A program made the position numbers and the translations under genes. The notes beneath the pieces were generated by a model that was not told the origin of the DNA, did not search any database, and saw only the letters and a program-made list of their open reading frames with translations. DNA of 54,199 nucleotides, taken from NCBI GenBank assembly GCA_947454465.1, contig CANGJP010000010.1, positions 1-54,199 of the forward strand. Reading direction: 5' to 3'. Positions 11,450 to 22,500 of this stretch are shown here, piece after piece. This stretch comes from Pseudomonadota bacterium (GTDB taxonomy: Bacteria; Pseudomonadota; Gammaproteobacteria; Steroidobacterales; Steroidobacteraceae). How positions within the stretch are numbered: the first letter of the stretch is position 1; each line of letters begins with the position of its first letter.

Positions 11450-11808
11450 TCCAGCGCCCCTTTCTTCCACTCATAAATGAAGCCGACCACTAGAATCAAC
11501 AGGAAAATCCCTACTGCAGCAATACCTACCATACCAATTTTGCCGAGTGATACCGCCCAAGGGAACAGAAAAGCAATCTCAAGATCAAATACGATGAACA
11601 AGATCGCAACCAAGTAATAACGGACATCAAACTTGATGCGTGAATCCTCAAAGGGTTCAAAGCCGCATTCGTAGGTGGACTGCTTCTCTGAATAGGGCTT
11701 TCGAATCCGGAACAATGCACCAAAGCCGAAACCAAGCCCTAACAGCAGCAGGGACAGACCGGCGGCGACACCAAGGAAAATCAAAATTGGTAAATAGTTT
11801 TGCAGCAT
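11440..11808 (-). CDS. nuoA: NADH-quinone oxidoreductase subunit A
   Basis: This 122-residue membrane subunit with three helices is the first gene of the complex I operon. Family hallmarks are [20 protein letters not shown] near residue 45, the conserved Cys-Gly loop near the quinone site, and [10 protein letters not shown]. The ATG at 11808 gives [11 protein letters not shown], the usual N-terminus; an in-frame ATG 15 bases upstream is possible but less family-like. The promoter region is the roughly 130 bases between this start and the tRNA-Leu terminator. Confidence 0.95.
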   Translation of the reverse strand: MLQNYLPILIFLGVAAGLSLLLLGLGFGFGALFRIRKPYSEKQSTYECGFEPFEDSRIKFDVRYYLVAILFIVFDLEIAFLFPWAVSLGKIGMVGIAAVGIFLLILVVGFIYEWKKGALEWD

Positions 11809-11841
11809 GAACCCAGAATACAACCGACAAAAACCTATGGA

Positions 11842-11869
11842 ATTGTACAGGACGCGTCGTGCAAGTCAT
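11842..11869 (-). promoter_or_regulatory. Candidate sigma-70 promoter for the nuo operon
   Basis: On the minus strand the bases ATGACT (11864-11869) and TACAAT (11842-11847) are 16 bases apart and lie about 35 bases before the nuoA ATG. The -10 hexamer matches five of six consensus positions and the -35 four of six. It lies after the terminator of the upstream tRNA-Leu, where a new promoter is needed. No regulator site was recognised. Confidence 0.45.
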
Positions 11870-11946
11870 ACACCCTTAGAACTTAAAAGCAGCCATGACC
11901 TGCATGTTTGGAGAACTTTCATCCGATCCAATCATCTGAAACAAAG

Positions 11947-11970
11947 AAAAAAGCCGGGTCAAAACCCGGC
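11947..11970 (-). terminator. Rho-independent terminator after tRNA-Leu
   Basis: A perfect 7-bp stem, GCCGGGT and ACCCGGC around a four-base loop, is followed on the minus strand by six T residues. It lies about 45 bases past the tRNA-Leu 3' end and would separate the secG/tRNA transcript from the nuo operon. Confidence 0.85.
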
Positions 11971-12012
11971 TCTGATCTTTGCCTTCAATTGCGAACTGAA
12001 CAACTGAAGGCT

Positions 12013-12097
12013 TGGTGCGGATGAGAGGACTCGAACCTCCACGACTTGCGCCACTACCACCTCAAGGTAGCGTGTCTACCAGTTCCACCACATCCGC
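12013..12097 (-). tRNA. tRNA-Leu (anticodon GAG)
   Basis: The 85-base minus-strand sequence folds as a class II tRNA. The acceptor stem is GCGGATG with CATCCGC, the anticodon loop is TTGAGGT giving GAG, there is a long variable arm, and the T-arm contains GGTTCGAGTCC. The CCA end is encoded. Its position between secG and nuoA is the same as that of a leucine tRNA in many gammaproteobacteria. Confidence 0.96.
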
Positions 12098-12119
12098 ATT
12101 ACTTTAAAAAACCTTACGC

Positions 12120-12494
12120 TTACTTGGCAGCAGGGTCGGTCACCGGAACCGATGGCGCCTGTTCCGGCGACGGGGTTGCAGGAATCTGCACACCCTGAGC
12201 AGCGGGCACCACTGCTGGATCAACCACCTGATCGAGCACACTGATTGTTTTAACCTGACTGTTACCCAAATACGCCAACGTCAAACAAGTTATGAAAAAT
12301 AGCGTGGCCAGAATAGCAGTGGTGCGCGATAAAAATGAAGATGAACCGCGAGCGCCGAATACGGTTCCCGAAGCTCCAGCACCAAAACCCGCACCAGCGT
12401 CCGCGCCTTTACCACGCTGCAGCAAGACCAGACCCACGATACCCACACAAAGAAACAAGTGGACGATCATTGTGGCAGTTTGTACCCAGTTCAT
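12120..12494 (-). CDS. secG: Protein-export membrane protein SecG
   Basis: SecG is the small subunit of the SecYEG translocon that assists the SecA cycle. The 124-residue protein has two membrane helices. Between them lies the conserved cytoplasmic loop [19 protein letters not shown], followed by [13 protein letters not shown] Pro/Ala/Val-rich tail of about 40 residues follows the second helix, as is common in the family. The ATG at 12494 gives [12 protein letters not shown], closest to known SecG starts; an ATG 15 bases upstream lacks a ribosome site. It lies 22 bases before tRNA-Leu and about 30 bases after tpiA. Confidence 0.93.
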   Translation of the reverse strand: MNWVQTATMIVHLFLCVGIVGLVLLQRGKGADAGAGFGAGASGTVFGARGSSSFLSRTTAILATLFFITCLTLAYLGNSQVKTISVLDQVVDPAVVPAAQGVQIPATPSPEQAPSVPVTDPAAK

Positions 12495-12524
12495 ATCTAC
12501 ATCACTCACATTGAATTCAATACA

Positions 12525-13289
12525 TTATGATCGGTTGGCTGCTGCACAAATCTGCAGAAACTCATCGGCTTTTAGAGCCGCTCCCCCAACCAACCCACCG
12601 TCTACATCCGGCATGGCAAACAACTCTGCTGCATTATTGCCCTTGACGCTGCCGCCATACAATATCCGCAGTGCAGAAGCCACATTGGCGTCTTGATGAC
12701 TCAAATGCCCGCGAATAAAAGCATGCACGGCTTGAGCCTGCTCCGGCGTGGCCGTGAGACCCGTACCAATTGCCCACACCGGCTCATACGCAACTACCGC
12801 ATTAGCAAAGGCAGAGATTCCGGCCAACTGGATCACCGCATCCAGTTGCTCACGAATGATGGCAAACGTGTGTTCACCCTGTCGCTCTACCAAAGATTCA
12901 CCCACGCACAATATCGGCACCAGACCCTCAGCCTGTGCCGCTGCAAACTTCCGCGCCACTACTCCATTGTCTTCATGAAACAAACTGCGTCGCTCAGAAT
13001 GTCCGACCAACACGTAACCGCAGCCCACGTCTTTCAACATAGATGCTGAGACTTCGCCAGTAAATGCACCGACCGGTTCCACACAGAGCGATTGCGCCCC
13101 TAAGGCAATGGTGGTGCCTGCTAAACGCTGAGCGATCTCAGCCAAGTAAACAAATGGCGGGCATACCAACACATCAATGTCCAATTTACCAAGTCGAGCG
13201 ACCACGGCATCCAACAACGCAGTGTTTGCTGCGCGTGAACCGTGCATCTTCCAATTACCTGCGACCAATGGCCGACGCTCGTTACTCAT
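12525..13289 (-). CDS. tpiA: Triose-phosphate isomerase
   Basis: This 254-residue TIM-barrel enzyme interconverts dihydroxyacetone phosphate and glyceraldehyde 3-phosphate in glycolysis and gluconeogenesis. Active-site residues are visible as AGNWKMHG (Asn and Lys), VLVGHSERR (catalytic His near residue 96) and VAYEPVWAIGTG (catalytic Glu near 168, flexible loop after it). The phosphate loop ILYGGSVKGNN is near the C-terminus. The ATG at 13289 has AAGG six bases upstream; a GTG two codons earlier is possible. It lies between glmM and secG, the pseudomonad-like arrangement. Confidence 0.96.
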   Translation of the reverse strand: MSNERRPLVAGNWKMHGSRAANTALLDAVVARLGKLDIDVLVCPPFVYLAEIAQRLAGTTIALGAQSLCVEPVGAFTGEVSASMLKDVGCGYVLVGHSERRSLFHEDNGVVARKFAAAQAEGLVPILCVGESLVERQGEHTFAIIREQLDAVIQLAGISAFANAVVAYEPVWAIGTGLTATPEQAQAVHAFIRGHLSHQDANVASALRILYGGSVKGNNAAELFAMPDVDGGLVGGAALKADEFLQICAAANRS

Positions 13290-13389
13290 GCCCACCCTTG
13301 ACGTATCACGCTAGCCACATCCGGCTCGCGAAAGGCGCGGAAGCTTACTGGCGCCGCCCCTCAAAATCAAACCCAAGATCACCGTAGGG

Positions 13390-14721
13390 TCAAACGGAGC
13401 GTGAGACAACTTGAACCAAGTCAGCCACCAACTGCCTAACGAGCTTTTCGTCACGCCCTTCAACCATCACCCGAATCACCGGCTCGGTACCTGAAGCACG
13501 CAATACCACCCGCCCCGAGCCCGCAAGCTTTGCCTCAGCATCCCGCACCGCTGCCTGAATGGGCTCGCTGTGATCCGTGTTGATCTTCTGTGCAACACGC
13601 ACATTTTGCATAATCTGTGGATACTTATTCATGGGCGCTGCCAATTCCGCTAGGGACTTACCAGTCTGCTGCATCACCGCCAGCACTTGCAGCGCACTGA
13701 TAATGGCGTCCCCAGTCGTCGTCCGGTCAAGGCATAGCAGGTGCCCCGAGGTTTCCCCTCCCAAAACCCCACCGGTTTGACGCAGCAATTCCAACACGTA
13801 GCGATCACCCACCTTGGCGCGCTTGAAAACTATACCTTGAGACGATAACGCATGCTCTAAACCTAAATTACTCATGACCGTTCCGATTACCGGTCCACGC
13901 AATTCACCTGCAGCATGACGCGCAGTGGCCAACACATATAACAGTTGATCCCCATCCACAACCCGACCCAGATGATCCACCATGACCAAACGATCCGCAT
14001 CACCATCCAACGCCACCCCCACATGAGCACGCACACCGGGCACCGTATGCTGCAACAATTCAGGCGCGGTAGAGCCGCAATTCAAATTGATATTGCGGCC
14101 ATTGGGTGAACAACCCAAGGGAATAATTTCCGCACCCATATCAGCCAGAATCCTTGGCGCTACTTTGTAACCCGCACCATGCGCACAATCGATCACGATT
14201 TTAAGCCCAGATAAAGAAACCCCAGCAGGAATGCTCGCGGCACAAAAATCCTGATAATGGGTACGTGATTTATCCACCCGCTTAGCAAAACCGAGTTGGT
14301 GAGACTCTCGCGTAATAGGCGCAGTGTCGATCAACGCTTCAATTTGTGACTCCACCTCATCCGTCAGTTTGCCACCCTTACTGTCGAAAAATTTAATACC
14401 GTTATCCTCATAAGGGTTATGAGAGGCACTGATCACCACACCAAAATGACATGCAAACTTTTTGGTCATGTATGCAATACCAGGCGTAGGCAAGGGACCA
14501 ATCAACATGACGTTAACACCGGCTGCAACAAAACCCGCTTCCAAAGCGGCCTCGAACATATAACCCGACACGCGAGTATCTTTACCAATCAAAACAGTAC
14601 CCCCCTCTGGGGCGAGTACACGGGCAGCAGCACTGGCCAAACGCAAGGCAAAATCTACGGTCATGGGAGATTGACCAACCCGACCACGGACCCCATCTGT
14701 ACCAAAGTATTTTCTTGCCAT
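13390..14721 (-). CDS. glmM: Phosphoglucosamine mutase
   Basis: This enzyme converts glucosamine 6-phosphate to glucosamine 1-phosphate for UDP-GlcNAc, peptidoglycan and LPS. The 443-residue protein begins MARKYFGTDGVRGRVG. The phosphoserine loop SASHNPYEDNG places the catalytic Ser near residue 100. The metal loop is DGDADR and the sugar/phosphate loops are GETSGHLL and RASGTEP. An in-frame extension of 60 residues upstream is not family-like and would overlap folP, so the ATG at 14721 is preferred. It lies 22 bases after folP, as in E. coli. Confidence 0.96.
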   Translation of the reverse strand: MARKYFGTDGVRGRVGQSPMTVDFALRLASAAARVLAPEGGTVLIGKDTRVSGYMFEAALEAGFVAAGVNVMLIGPLPTPGIAYMTKKFACHFGVVISASHNPYEDNGIKFFDSKGGKLTDEVESQIEALIDTAPITRESHQLGFAKRVDKSRTHYQDFCAASIPAGVSLSGLKIVIDCAHGAGYKVAPRILADMGAEIIPLGCSPNGRNINLNCGSTAPELLQHTVPGVRAHVGVALDGDADRLVMVDHLGRVVDGDQLLYVLATARHAAGELRGPVIGTVMSNLGLEHALSSQGIVFKRAKVGDRYVLELLRQTGGVLGGETSGHLLCLDRTTTGDAIISALQVLAVMQQTGKSLAELAAPMNKYPQIMQNVRVAQKINTDHSEPIQAAVRDAEAKLAGSGRVVLRASGTEPVIRVMVEGRDEKLVRQLVADLVQVVSRSV

Positions 14722-14743
14722 GCCCACTCCACTCAAATGTAAG

Positions 14744-15649
14744 TCATTGCGATTTGTTGCTGCCATACCCAGCTTGCAGTAAAGCATGCGCAATACTAAT
14801 TGCGTCATGCGTTTCAGCAACATCATGAGCGCGAATAATACGTGCACCGGCCAACACACTGGCCGTTGCCAATGCCACGCCACCCGCCATACGCTGCTCA
14901 ATTGGCCTATTCAGCAGTTGGCCAATCAACGATTTGCGTGAAACACCAATCAATATCGGTAAGTTATGCTTCAGTAACTCAGGCAAAGCTGCCAGCAATG
15001 CAAGATTGTGCTCTAGTTTCTTACCAAACCCTATACCGGGATCAATCACAATACGATTAATAGCAATTCCCGCCTCTAGGGATACCTGCACTCTTTCCGC
15101 CATAAAACCGCCCACATCTGCCAGCACGTCAGCATAATGCGGCGCCACTTGCATCGAATCGGGCTGCCCTTGCATGTGCATCAAACACACCGCTGCCTGT
15201 GTTTGCGCTGCAGCCTCTAATGCACCCGGTAGTGCAAGTGCTCGCACATCATTGATTAAACCCGCACCCGCCGCTACCGCCGCCTTCATCACTTCAGGCT
15301 TACTGGTATCCACAGAAATAATGACTTGCGGATGCTCACGATGAATGGCTTCAATCACTGGCACCACTCGCCGCAACTCTTCTTCAACACCGACCTGCGC
15401 CGCACCCGGACGAGTCGATTCACCGCCGACATCAATGATGCCAGCGCCTAGAGCAATCATTTCAGTCGCGCGAGTTAACGCCGCATGAATATTTTGAAAA
15501 CAACCACCATCTGAAAATGAATCTGGCGTGACATTCAGTACCGCCATGACTCGGGGCAAACTTAGATCGAGAATCTGTGATCCACAATGCAAGCGCATAG
15601 GCAGAAGATGCGAATAGTAAGATGGGAAGGTAGCGACTGCAGAGGACAT
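14744..15649 (-). CDS. folP: Dihydropteroate synthase
   Basis: This 301-residue TIM-barrel enzyme condenses p-aminobenzoate with dihydropterin pyrophosphate in folate synthesis and is the target of sulfonamides. Signatures are VMAVLNVTPDSFSDGG (Asn and pyrophosphate loop), IIDVGGESTRPGA, DVRAL, IDPGIGFGKK and the C-terminal RAHDVAETHDA. The ATG at 15649 is supported by TTAGGA eight bases upstream; the internal ATG at 15598 has no ribosome site. The N-terminus is therefore slightly longer than in E. coli (282 residues). Confidence 0.96.
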   Translation of the reverse strand: MSSAVATFPSYYSHLLPMRLHCGSQILDLSLPRVMAVLNVTPDSFSDGGCFQNIHAALTRATEMIALGAGIIDVGGESTRPGAAQVGVEEELRRVVPVIEAIHREHPQVIISVDTSKPEVMKAAVAAGAGLINDVRALALPGALEAAAQTQAAVCLMHMQGQPDSMQVAPHYADVLADVGGFMAERVQVSLEAGIAINRIVIDPGIGFGKKLEHNLALLAALPELLKHNLPILIGVSRKSLIGQLLNRPIEQRMAGGVALATASVLAGARIIRAHDVAETHDAISIAHALLQAGYGSNKSQ

Positions 15650-15698
15650 TCAACGTCCTAATTACTGCAGCCGCGATTGAATTTTATTTAGTTAATTC

Positions 15699-17615
15699 TT
15701 AATGCTGACTGGCTGGATTACCAATCGTGCCGTCAGCGGCATCCCGTTCAGTCGTAGTGGCCGAAGGCGATGAAGGAGTGTCATCCCAATCCTGAGGAGG
15801 ACGGGGATCACGCCCTGCCATGATGTCCTTCATCTGCGCTTCATCAATCGTTTCATATTTGATTAACGCCTGCGCCATTTTGTGCAGGCACTCCAAATTT
15901 TCTTCGAGAATACGCTTGGCATTCAGATAATTAGTATCAATAACTTTACGCACTTCCGCATCAATAGCATTAGCCGTGACATCGGAAATCTGCTTATGAT
16001 GAGTCATCTGCTTACCGAGGAACACTTCACCTTCCTCTTCGGCATAAGACAACGGCCCCATCTTGTCGGACAGACCCCACTTGGTGACCATATTACGAGC
16101 AATTTCCGTGGCACGTTCAATGTCATTGGAAGCACCGGTGGTCACCGCTTCCTCACCGAAAATCATCTCCTCAGCAATACGACCACCAAACAAGGTCGCA
16201 ATGCGGCTTTCAAGTCGGCGCTTACTGGTGCTGTAACGATCCGCCTCAGGCAAGAACATTGTGACACCTAGAGCCCGACCACGCGGAATGATCGACACCT
16301 TATAGACTGGATCGTGTTCAGCGACCGTCAAACCAACAATGGCGTGACCTGCTTCGTGATAAGCAGTGAGTTTCTTTTCTTGATCATCCATCACCATCGA
16401 GCGACGTTCAGTGCCCATGATGAGCTTATCTTTAGCTTTCTCGAATTCCTCCATTGTCACCGTACGCTTATTAACGCGCGCAGCAAACAAAGCCGCTTCA
16501 TTCACTAAATTCGCTAAATCTGCACCCGAAAAGCCCGGCGTACCCCGTGCGATGAGTTGCGGCTTAACATCATCAGCCAAAGGCAATTTCCGCATATGAA
16601 CTTTGAGAATTTGCTCACGACCGCGCACATCCGGCAGTGGCACGGTCACCTGGCGATCAAAGCGGCCTGGGCGCAATAACGCAGGATCCAACACATCGGG
16701 ACGGTTAGTCGCTGCAATGACAATCACACCTTCGGTACCTTCAAAGCCATCCATTTCCACCAGCAATTGATTCAAGGTTTGCTCACGTTCATCGTGACCG
16801 CCGCCCAAGCCCGCACCACGGTGACGACCTACAGCATCGATTTCATCGATGAAAATGATACAAGGGGCGTGCTTCTTGGCCTGTTCAAACATATCGCGAA
16901 CACGCGAGGCACCGACACCAACAAACATTTCCACAAAATCAGAACCCGAAATAGTGAAAAATGGCACTTTGGCCTCACCAGCAATCGCGCGGGCAAGCAG
17001 GGTTTTCCCCGTACCGGGCGACCCTACCATCAAGACACCACGGGGAATCTTGCCGCCTAGACGCTGAAACTTACCGGGGTCTTTCAGGAATTCGACAATT
17101 TCGACCACTTCTTGCTTGGCCTCTTCCACACCCGCGACATCCGCGAAAGTGACTTGCACCTGATCCTCGTTAAGCATGCGAGCACGCGACTTACCGAAGG
17201 ACATCGCACCGCGTCCACCGGCACCACCCTGCATCTGACGCATGAAATACACCCATACACCAATCAGGAGCAGAATCGGGAAGGACGACAAAAATAATTG
17301 CATCAGGAAACCCTGACGTTCTGGCGCAGAAGCACTGAAAGTTACCTTGTTGTCCTGCAGGGTACCGATCAAGGCAGAGTTATCGGTCTCTGGACTGTAA
17401 CTTAGAAAGGCTTCGCCATTTTTGCGTTTGCCAGCAATCATGTTGCCTTCTTGGAAGGTCACTTCGCTGACACCACCGTTTTTAACCTGCTCAAGGAAAG
17501 TGGAATAGGCAATCGGCTGCGGCGCGCCAGCGCGGCCACTGAAATTGCTGAATACCGCCGCCAATATGACGGCAATCACTACCCAAAGCATCACGTTCTT
17601 GGCTAAATCGTTCAA
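15699..17615 (-). CDS. ftsH: ATP-dependent zinc metalloprotease FtsH
   Basis: This 638-residue inner-membrane AAA+ protease degrades misfolded membrane proteins and regulators such as sigma-32 and LpxC. It has an N-terminal membrane helix (residues about 9-24), a periplasmic domain and a second helix near 108-124. Walker A is GSPGTGKT (198-205), Walker [12 protein letters not shown] (253-263), the second region of homology is near 300-320, and the zinc motif is HEAGH (420-424). The Walker A second residue is Ser where E. coli has Pro. The acidic Ser/Pro-rich tail is typical. It is downstream of rlmE, its usual partner. Confidence 0.97.
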   Translation of the reverse strand: MNDLAKNVMLWVVIAVILAAVFSNFSGRAGAPQPIAYSTFLEQVKNGGVSEVTFQEGNMIAGKRKNGEAFLSYSPETDNSALIGTLQDNKVTFSASAPERQGFLMQLFLSSFPILLLIGVWVYFMRQMQGGAGGRGAMSFGKSRARMLNEDQVQVTFADVAGVEEAKQEVVEIVEFLKDPGKFQRLGGKIPRGVLMVGSPGTGKTLLARAIAGEAKVPFFTISGSDFVEMFVGVGASRVRDMFEQAKKHAPCIIFIDEIDAVGRHRGAGLGGGHDEREQTLNQLLVEMDGFEGTEGVIVIAATNRPDVLDPALLRPGRFDRQVTVPLPDVRGREQILKVHMRKLPLADDVKPQLIARGTPGFSGADLANLVNEAALFAARVNKRTVTMEEFEKAKDKLIMGTERRSMVMDDQEKKLTAYHEAGHAIVGLTVAEHDPVYKVSIIPRGRALGVTMFLPEADRYSTSKRRLESRIATLFGGRIAEEMIFGEEAVTTGASNDIERATEIARNMVTKWGLSDKMGPLSYAEEEGEVFLGKQMTHHKQISDVTANAIDAEVRKVIDTNYLNAKRILEENLECLHKMAQALIKYETIDEAQMKDIMAGRDPRPPQDWDDTPSSPSATTTERDAADGTIGNPASQH

Positions 17616-17691
17616 GAGCCTCTCCTAACCACCACCGCAGACCAATTGAGCCTTTCAAGGGTGATATTTGCAATAAAAAGCACGATCGACA

Positions 17692-18318
17692 CTACACCAT
17701 CCGAAAGCCGCGCGCCAATACATAAAGCTCAGGACTACGCGCCCGGGATGCTTTGGGCTTGCGCGTCTTCACAGTTTCGAACAAAGCACGCAGACGCTGC
17801 ATAAAGGGCTGAAAATCCCGACCCTGAAAGAGTTTGACCAGATAATCTCCGCCTGGTTTCAAACTACGCTCAGCAAAATCCAGTGTCAGCTCCACAAGAT
17901 GCATCGCTCGCAAGTGATCGACATCTGGCATTCCCGACATATTGGGGGCGATATCGGACAACACAAGGTCTACCTTGTCGGTTCCAAGCACAGACATCAA
18001 CGACTCAAACACCTCGTCGCTACCAAAATCACCTTGGATGAATTCCACTCCTTTTATGGCATCCATCGCCAGGATATCAAGGGCAACGATCCGGCCCTTA
18101 CCGTTGAGAATGCGCGCACAATACTGGCTCCACCCCCCAGGAGCAGCACCAAGATCCACCACACTCATGCCGGGCTTGAGCAGCCGATCTGTCTTTTGCA
18201 GCTCTTCCAACTTATAAACGGCACGTGAACGATAGCCCGCGGCGCGCGCAGCCTTCACATAGGGATCACTTTCATGTTCTTCCAGCCACCTAGCACTGGA
18301 TTTAGTTCGCTTTGGCAT
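17692..18318 (-). CDS. rlmE: 23S rRNA (uridine-2'-O-)-methyltransferase
   Basis: RlmE (FtsJ/RrmJ) methylates U2552 of 23S rRNA in the peptidyl-transferase A loop and is heat-inducible in E. coli. With the ATG at 18318 the protein has 208 residues. The SAM loop is VDLGAAPGGWSQ (about 54-65). The catalytic K-D-K-E tetrad falls at K36, D122, K162 and E197, nearly as in E. coli. A longer in-frame start at 18363 would overlap yhbY and is not family-like. It is divergent from yhbY and 76 bases before ftsH. Confidence 0.95.
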   Translation of the reverse strand: MPKRTKSSARWLEEHESDPYVKAARAAGYRSRAVYKLEELQKTDRLLKPGMSVVDLGAAPGGWSQYCARILNGKGRIVALDILAMDAIKGVEFIQGDFGSDEVFESLMSVLGTDKVDLVLSDIAPNMSGMPDVDHLRAMHLVELTLDFAERSLKPGGDYLVKLFQGRDFQPFMQRLRALFETVKTRKPKASRARSPELYVLARGFRMV

Positions 18319-18390
18319 TAGATATTTTTCAAGAAAAAGATTCACTTGCCGGTAAACTGCCAACCCGTTTCACCCGTCCGGTTCAGCATC

Positions 18391-18702
18391 ATGTCACTTA
18401 CAGAGAATCAGAAAAAACATTTACGTCGCTTGGCCCACCCCAAACACCCGATCGTGATGGTAGGCCATGCCAGCGGTGAGCCGGGCAAATTGGACGCCAT
18501 CGCTAAAGAACTGGATGGCGCACTGCACGCCCACGAACTGGTCAAGGTTCGCGCACGACTTGATGATCGCGAGGCGCGCGACGCCATCTTCGCAATGCTC
18601 ACTGAATCCACTCACAGTGAAATGGTACAGCGCATCGGCAATGTTGGCGTGTTTTATAGAGCCAATCCTGACAAATCCAGAATTATTCTGCCCGACGCGT
18701 AG
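18391..18702 (+). CDS. yhbY: YhbY family ribosome-assembly RNA-binding protein
   Basis: This 103-residue protein has a CRM domain, a KH-like RNA-binding fold linked to 50S subunit assembly. It begins MSLTENQKKHLRRLAH, followed by the basic loop and GHASGEPGKLDAI; the end VGVFYRANPDK is the family GxxxxxYR-type motif. An upstream in-frame ATG (18346) would overlap rlmE. The gene is divergent from rlmE and its last 20 bases overlap the 3' end of the minus-strand membrane-protein gene. Confidence 0.93.
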   Translation: MSLTENQKKHLRRLAHPKHPIVMVGHASGEPGKLDAIAKELDGALHAHELVKVRARLDDREARDAIFAMLTESTHSEMVQRIGNVGVFYRANPDKSRIILPDA

Positions 18703-19105
18703 GCTCTAAACGCCAAACAAGCACGCCAAGCGCAACACAGGTGGCCATGAAGAACACACTGGCCACACCGTGCAACTGACCAAATCGGGTCATGTCACCT
18801 GCAGAGCGCGCCGCGTTCATCCACGGTCGTAACACAACGAAAAAAAACAACGGAGCGCCCATAGCCAATAACACGCAGTGCCGATTCAAGCGATCCAGTT
18901 GATCTCGCTGCAGCATCCAATATAGACAACCGAGCAAAATACCGCCCCAGGTTACGACATAAAAAAACCAAGCGGCCACATTACCGGCTTGCTGACGATC
19001 TGCAAGCAACCAGAATATTCCCGGCACGACGACACCACAAATCGTCCACACCCCACCCGCCCAGCACGCCAGCAGCAAACCCGATAAGGGACCCGTCCTA
19101 GACAT
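18683..19105 (-). CDS. DUF4149-like small membrane protein
   Basis: This 140-residue protein has four predicted membrane helices and begins [18 protein letters not shown]. The pattern of a first helix ending in VVVPGIF, a middle helix pair and a conserved basic RPWMNAA loop resembles DUF4149/TMEM205-type proteins, which often sit beside greA and yhbY in gammaproteobacteria. The function is unknown. I chose the start at 19105, which overlaps the greA stop by eight bases, over a longer frame running further into greA. It converges with yhbY with a 20-base overlap of coding ends. Confidence 0.7.
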   Translation of the reverse strand: MSRTGPLSGLLLACWAGGVWTICGVVVPGIFWLLADRQQAGNVAAWFFYVVTWGGILLGCLYWMLQRDQLDRLNRHCVLLAMGAPLFFFVVLRPWMNAARSAGDMTRFGQLHGVASVFFMATCVALGVLVWRLEPTRRAE

Positions 19106-19574
19106 AGCTGACAGAAACGATTTCGTAGCCACGCACACCGTTTGGCGCCGTGACTTCGACCTCATCACCGACACTCTTACCCACCATGGCCCGCGCAATC
19201 GGCGAGGACACCGATATCAAGCCCGCCTTAATGTCAGCCTCGGCATCACCAACAATCTGATAAATGACTGCTTTACCACCGTCCTCAGGTTCCAATTCGA
19301 CGGTGGCACCAAACACCACGCGCTCACTGCCCACTAAGGCAGCAACATCAATGATCTCGGAATTGGACAAGTGTGCTTCTAAGTCCTTGATACGCCCTTC
19401 GATGAAGCTTTGTGCCTCGCGTGCTGCGGCGTATTCAGCATTTTCACTTAAGTCACCGTGACTACGAGCCTCGGCTATCGCCTGAATGATTCGCGGCCGC
19501 TCTTCGAGCTTGAGCCGCTTTAGTTCAAGGCGTAACCGTTCTGCACCTTTCAATGTCATGGGAGCGCGCTTCAT
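19098..19574 (-). CDS. greA: Transcription elongation factor GreA
   Basis: GreA rescues backtracked RNA polymerase by stimulating cleavage of the nascent RNA. The 158-residue protein has an N-terminal coiled coil with the acidic tip motif [17 protein letters not shown] (residues about 41-57) and a C-terminal FKBP-like domain with GEADI-type strands and [18 protein letters not shown]. The start overlaps the carB stop by four bases, so it is probably translated with carAB. Confidence 0.96.
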   Translation of the reverse strand: MKRAPMTLKGAERLRLELKRLKLEERPRIIQAIAEARSHGDLSENAEYAAAREAQSFIEGRIKDLEAHLSNSEIIDVAALVGSERVVFGATVELEPEDGGKAVIYQIVGDAEADIKAGLISVSSPIARAMVGKSVGDEVEVTAPNGVRGYEIVSVSYV

Positions 19575-22500
19575 GTGCCAATCTCTCTATGCAGATCCTG
19601 TAGCAAGTTAACTTCAGACGAATCCAGATAATCTAGTGCCTCACACGTGGCCAATGCGGCATTAATGGTGGTGTAGTAAGTCACCTTACGATGCACCGCT
19701 TCACGACGAATAGATCGAGATTCCAGCGTAGCCTGTTTGCCTTCGGTGGTATTGACGATCAGAGTAATTTCATCGTTTTTAATCATATCGACGATATGCG
19801 GACGTCCCTCGCGTACCTTATTGACAGCGCGTACTTGGATACCTGCAGCGGCAATTTTTGCCGCCGTACCCGCAGTAGCAATAATCTCAAAACCCCGTGC
19901 AATTAAATTTCTTGCCAACGTCACGGCTAGATCTTTATCGCGTTCACGCACACTAATCAAACACACACCACGTGTCGGTAACACAATGCTAGAAGCAAGT
20001 TGCGCTTTAGCATAAGCCTCACCAAAACTACGACCGGTTCCCATTACCTCACCCGTGGACTTCATCTCTGGACCTAAAATAGGATCAGCTTCAGGAAACT
20101 TCGCAAACGGGAAAACAGCTTCTTTGACTGCAAAGAACTTCATGGATCGTTCTCTGAGTAAATCAAGATCTTTTAGCTTTTCACCGGCCATCACCCGTGC
20201 CGCCAACTTCGCCAACGGTACGCCTGTGGCCTTAGACACAAACGGCACCGTACGTGAGGCCCGTGGATTGACCTCCAACACGTAGATCACCCCGTTCTGG
20301 ATGGCAAATTGAATATTCATCAATCCCTTAACTTTTAGACCCAACGCCAACTTACGCGTCTGGACTTTAAGCTCTGCCTGCAATTCGGCACTCAAACTAT
20401 TTGGTGGTAGCGAACAACTGGAATCACCGGAATGAACGCCGGCTTGTTCAATGTGCTCCATAATGCCGCCAATATACACATCCTTACCGTCACAGATCGC
20501 ATCCACATCCACTTCAATGGCCACGTCTAAGAATCGATCCAGCAACACAGGACTATCATTAGACACCGTCACTGCTTCAGTCATGTAAACTCGGAGATCG
20601 TCTTCATTGAAGACCACTTCCATCGCACGACCACCGAGCACATAGGAAGGACGAACCACCAAGGGGTAACCAATCTCACGCGCCGCCTGAACAGCAGCCT
20701 CTTCAGTGCGTGCAGTACGATTCGGCGGTTGACGAAGCACCAATTGCTCGACCAATTGCTGAAAGCGCTCACGATCTTCCGCGACATCAATAGCATCAGG
20801 AGTTGTACCAATGATGGGAGCACCTGCAGCTTCAAGGCCACGGCACAACTTCAAAGGAGTCTGGCCGCCGTATTGCACAATCACACCGACCGGTTTTTCC
20901 TTGTCAATGATTTCCATGACATCTTCATGGGTGAGCGGCTCAAAATACAGTCTATCGGAGGTATCGTAATCCGTAGAAACCGTTTCCGGATTGCAATTCA
21001 CCATGATGGTTTCATAACCGGCTTCGCGCAGTGCAAATGCAGCATGCACGCAGCAATAATCAAATTCGATACCCTGACCAATCCGGTTGGGGCCGCCGCC
21101 TAAGATCATTACCTTCTTACGATCCGTCGGACGCGATTCGCATTCTTCCTCATAGGTTGAATACATATATGCCGTTGAAGTGGCAAATTCAGCTGCACAG
21201 GTATCGACACGCTTGTACACCGGACGTACACCCAGTTGCAGACGATGTTGACGGACCGTTGTTTCATCCGTACCCAGTAATTTAGCCAGCCTTCGATCTG
21301 CAAAGCCTTTACGCTTCAGTTGACGTAGCCGATCAACTTTTAATGCGGATAAACCCTCAGCCGCCACGCGCTGCTCTTCTTTCACTAAGTCTTCAAGCTG
21401 CACTAAGAACCAAGGATCGATACCACTGAGCTTATTCACCTCGTCAACGGTCCACCCTGCTCTGAATGCATCCGCAACATAACGAATACGCTCACCACTA
21501 GGCATGCGTAATTCTTCGCGCAGCAAATGAGCATCACTGTTCGATAGCGGCATGATCAATAGCGGCGCCAGGCCATCAATACCCACTTCTAATCCACGCA
21601 ACGCTTTCTGCAGCGACTCTTGGAAGGTACGACCCATGGCCATCACCTCACCGACCGACTTCATCTGCGTAGTAAGCCGGATGTTAGAGCCAGGAAATTT
21701 TTCGAAGGTGAAACGCGGAATCTTTGTTACAACGTAATCAATACTCGGCTCGAACGATGCAGGAGTAGCACCACCGGTAATGTCGTTTTTCAATTCATCC
21801 AAGGTATAACCGACCGCCAACTTGGCAGCAATTTTAGCAATCGGGAATCCAGTGGCTTTTGATGCCAATGCCGACGAACGCGAAACACGCGGGTTCATTT
21901 CAATCACCAATACGCGCCCGTCATGAGGACTGACCGCAAACTGGACATTTGAACCACCGCATTCCACACCGATCTTGCGAAGTACGGCAATCGATGCATC
22001 ACGCAGTCGCTGATATTCACGATCAGTGAGCGTCTGTGCTGGTGCCACGGTGATGGAATCACCAGTATGCACACCCATCGGATCAAAGTTCTCAATTGAG
22101 CAGACGATGATGCAATTGTCATTGCGGTCACGCACTACTTCCATCTCAAATTCTTTCCAGCCAATCACCGACTCTTCGAGTAGCACTTCACTGGTTGGGG
22201 AGGCATCGAGACCCCGCTCGACAATCGCAACAAATTCTTCGCGGTTATACGCAATGCCGCCACCTGAACCGCCCATCGTGAACGAGGGGCGAATCACAGT
22301 CGGGTAGCCAATTTCAGCCTGCACCGCCAAGGCCTCTTCCATAGTATGCGCAATGCGAGAACGCGGGCTTTCAAGTCCAATCTCACGCATGGCATTACGA
22401 AACTTCTCGCGATCCTCTGCCATATCAATCGCTTCACGCGAAGCGGCAATCAATTCAACCCCATATTTCTCCAGCACGCCCTCACGCACTAAATCCAGAG

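Noticed and set aside
14722-14901. A 60-residue N-terminal extension of GlmM
   Set aside because: It runs back through folP coding sequence and the family starts at MARKYFGTDG.
18684-19198. Longer form of the DUF4149-like protein starting inside greA
   Set aside because: The first 31 residues are basic and not membrane-like; MSRTGPLSG is a better start.
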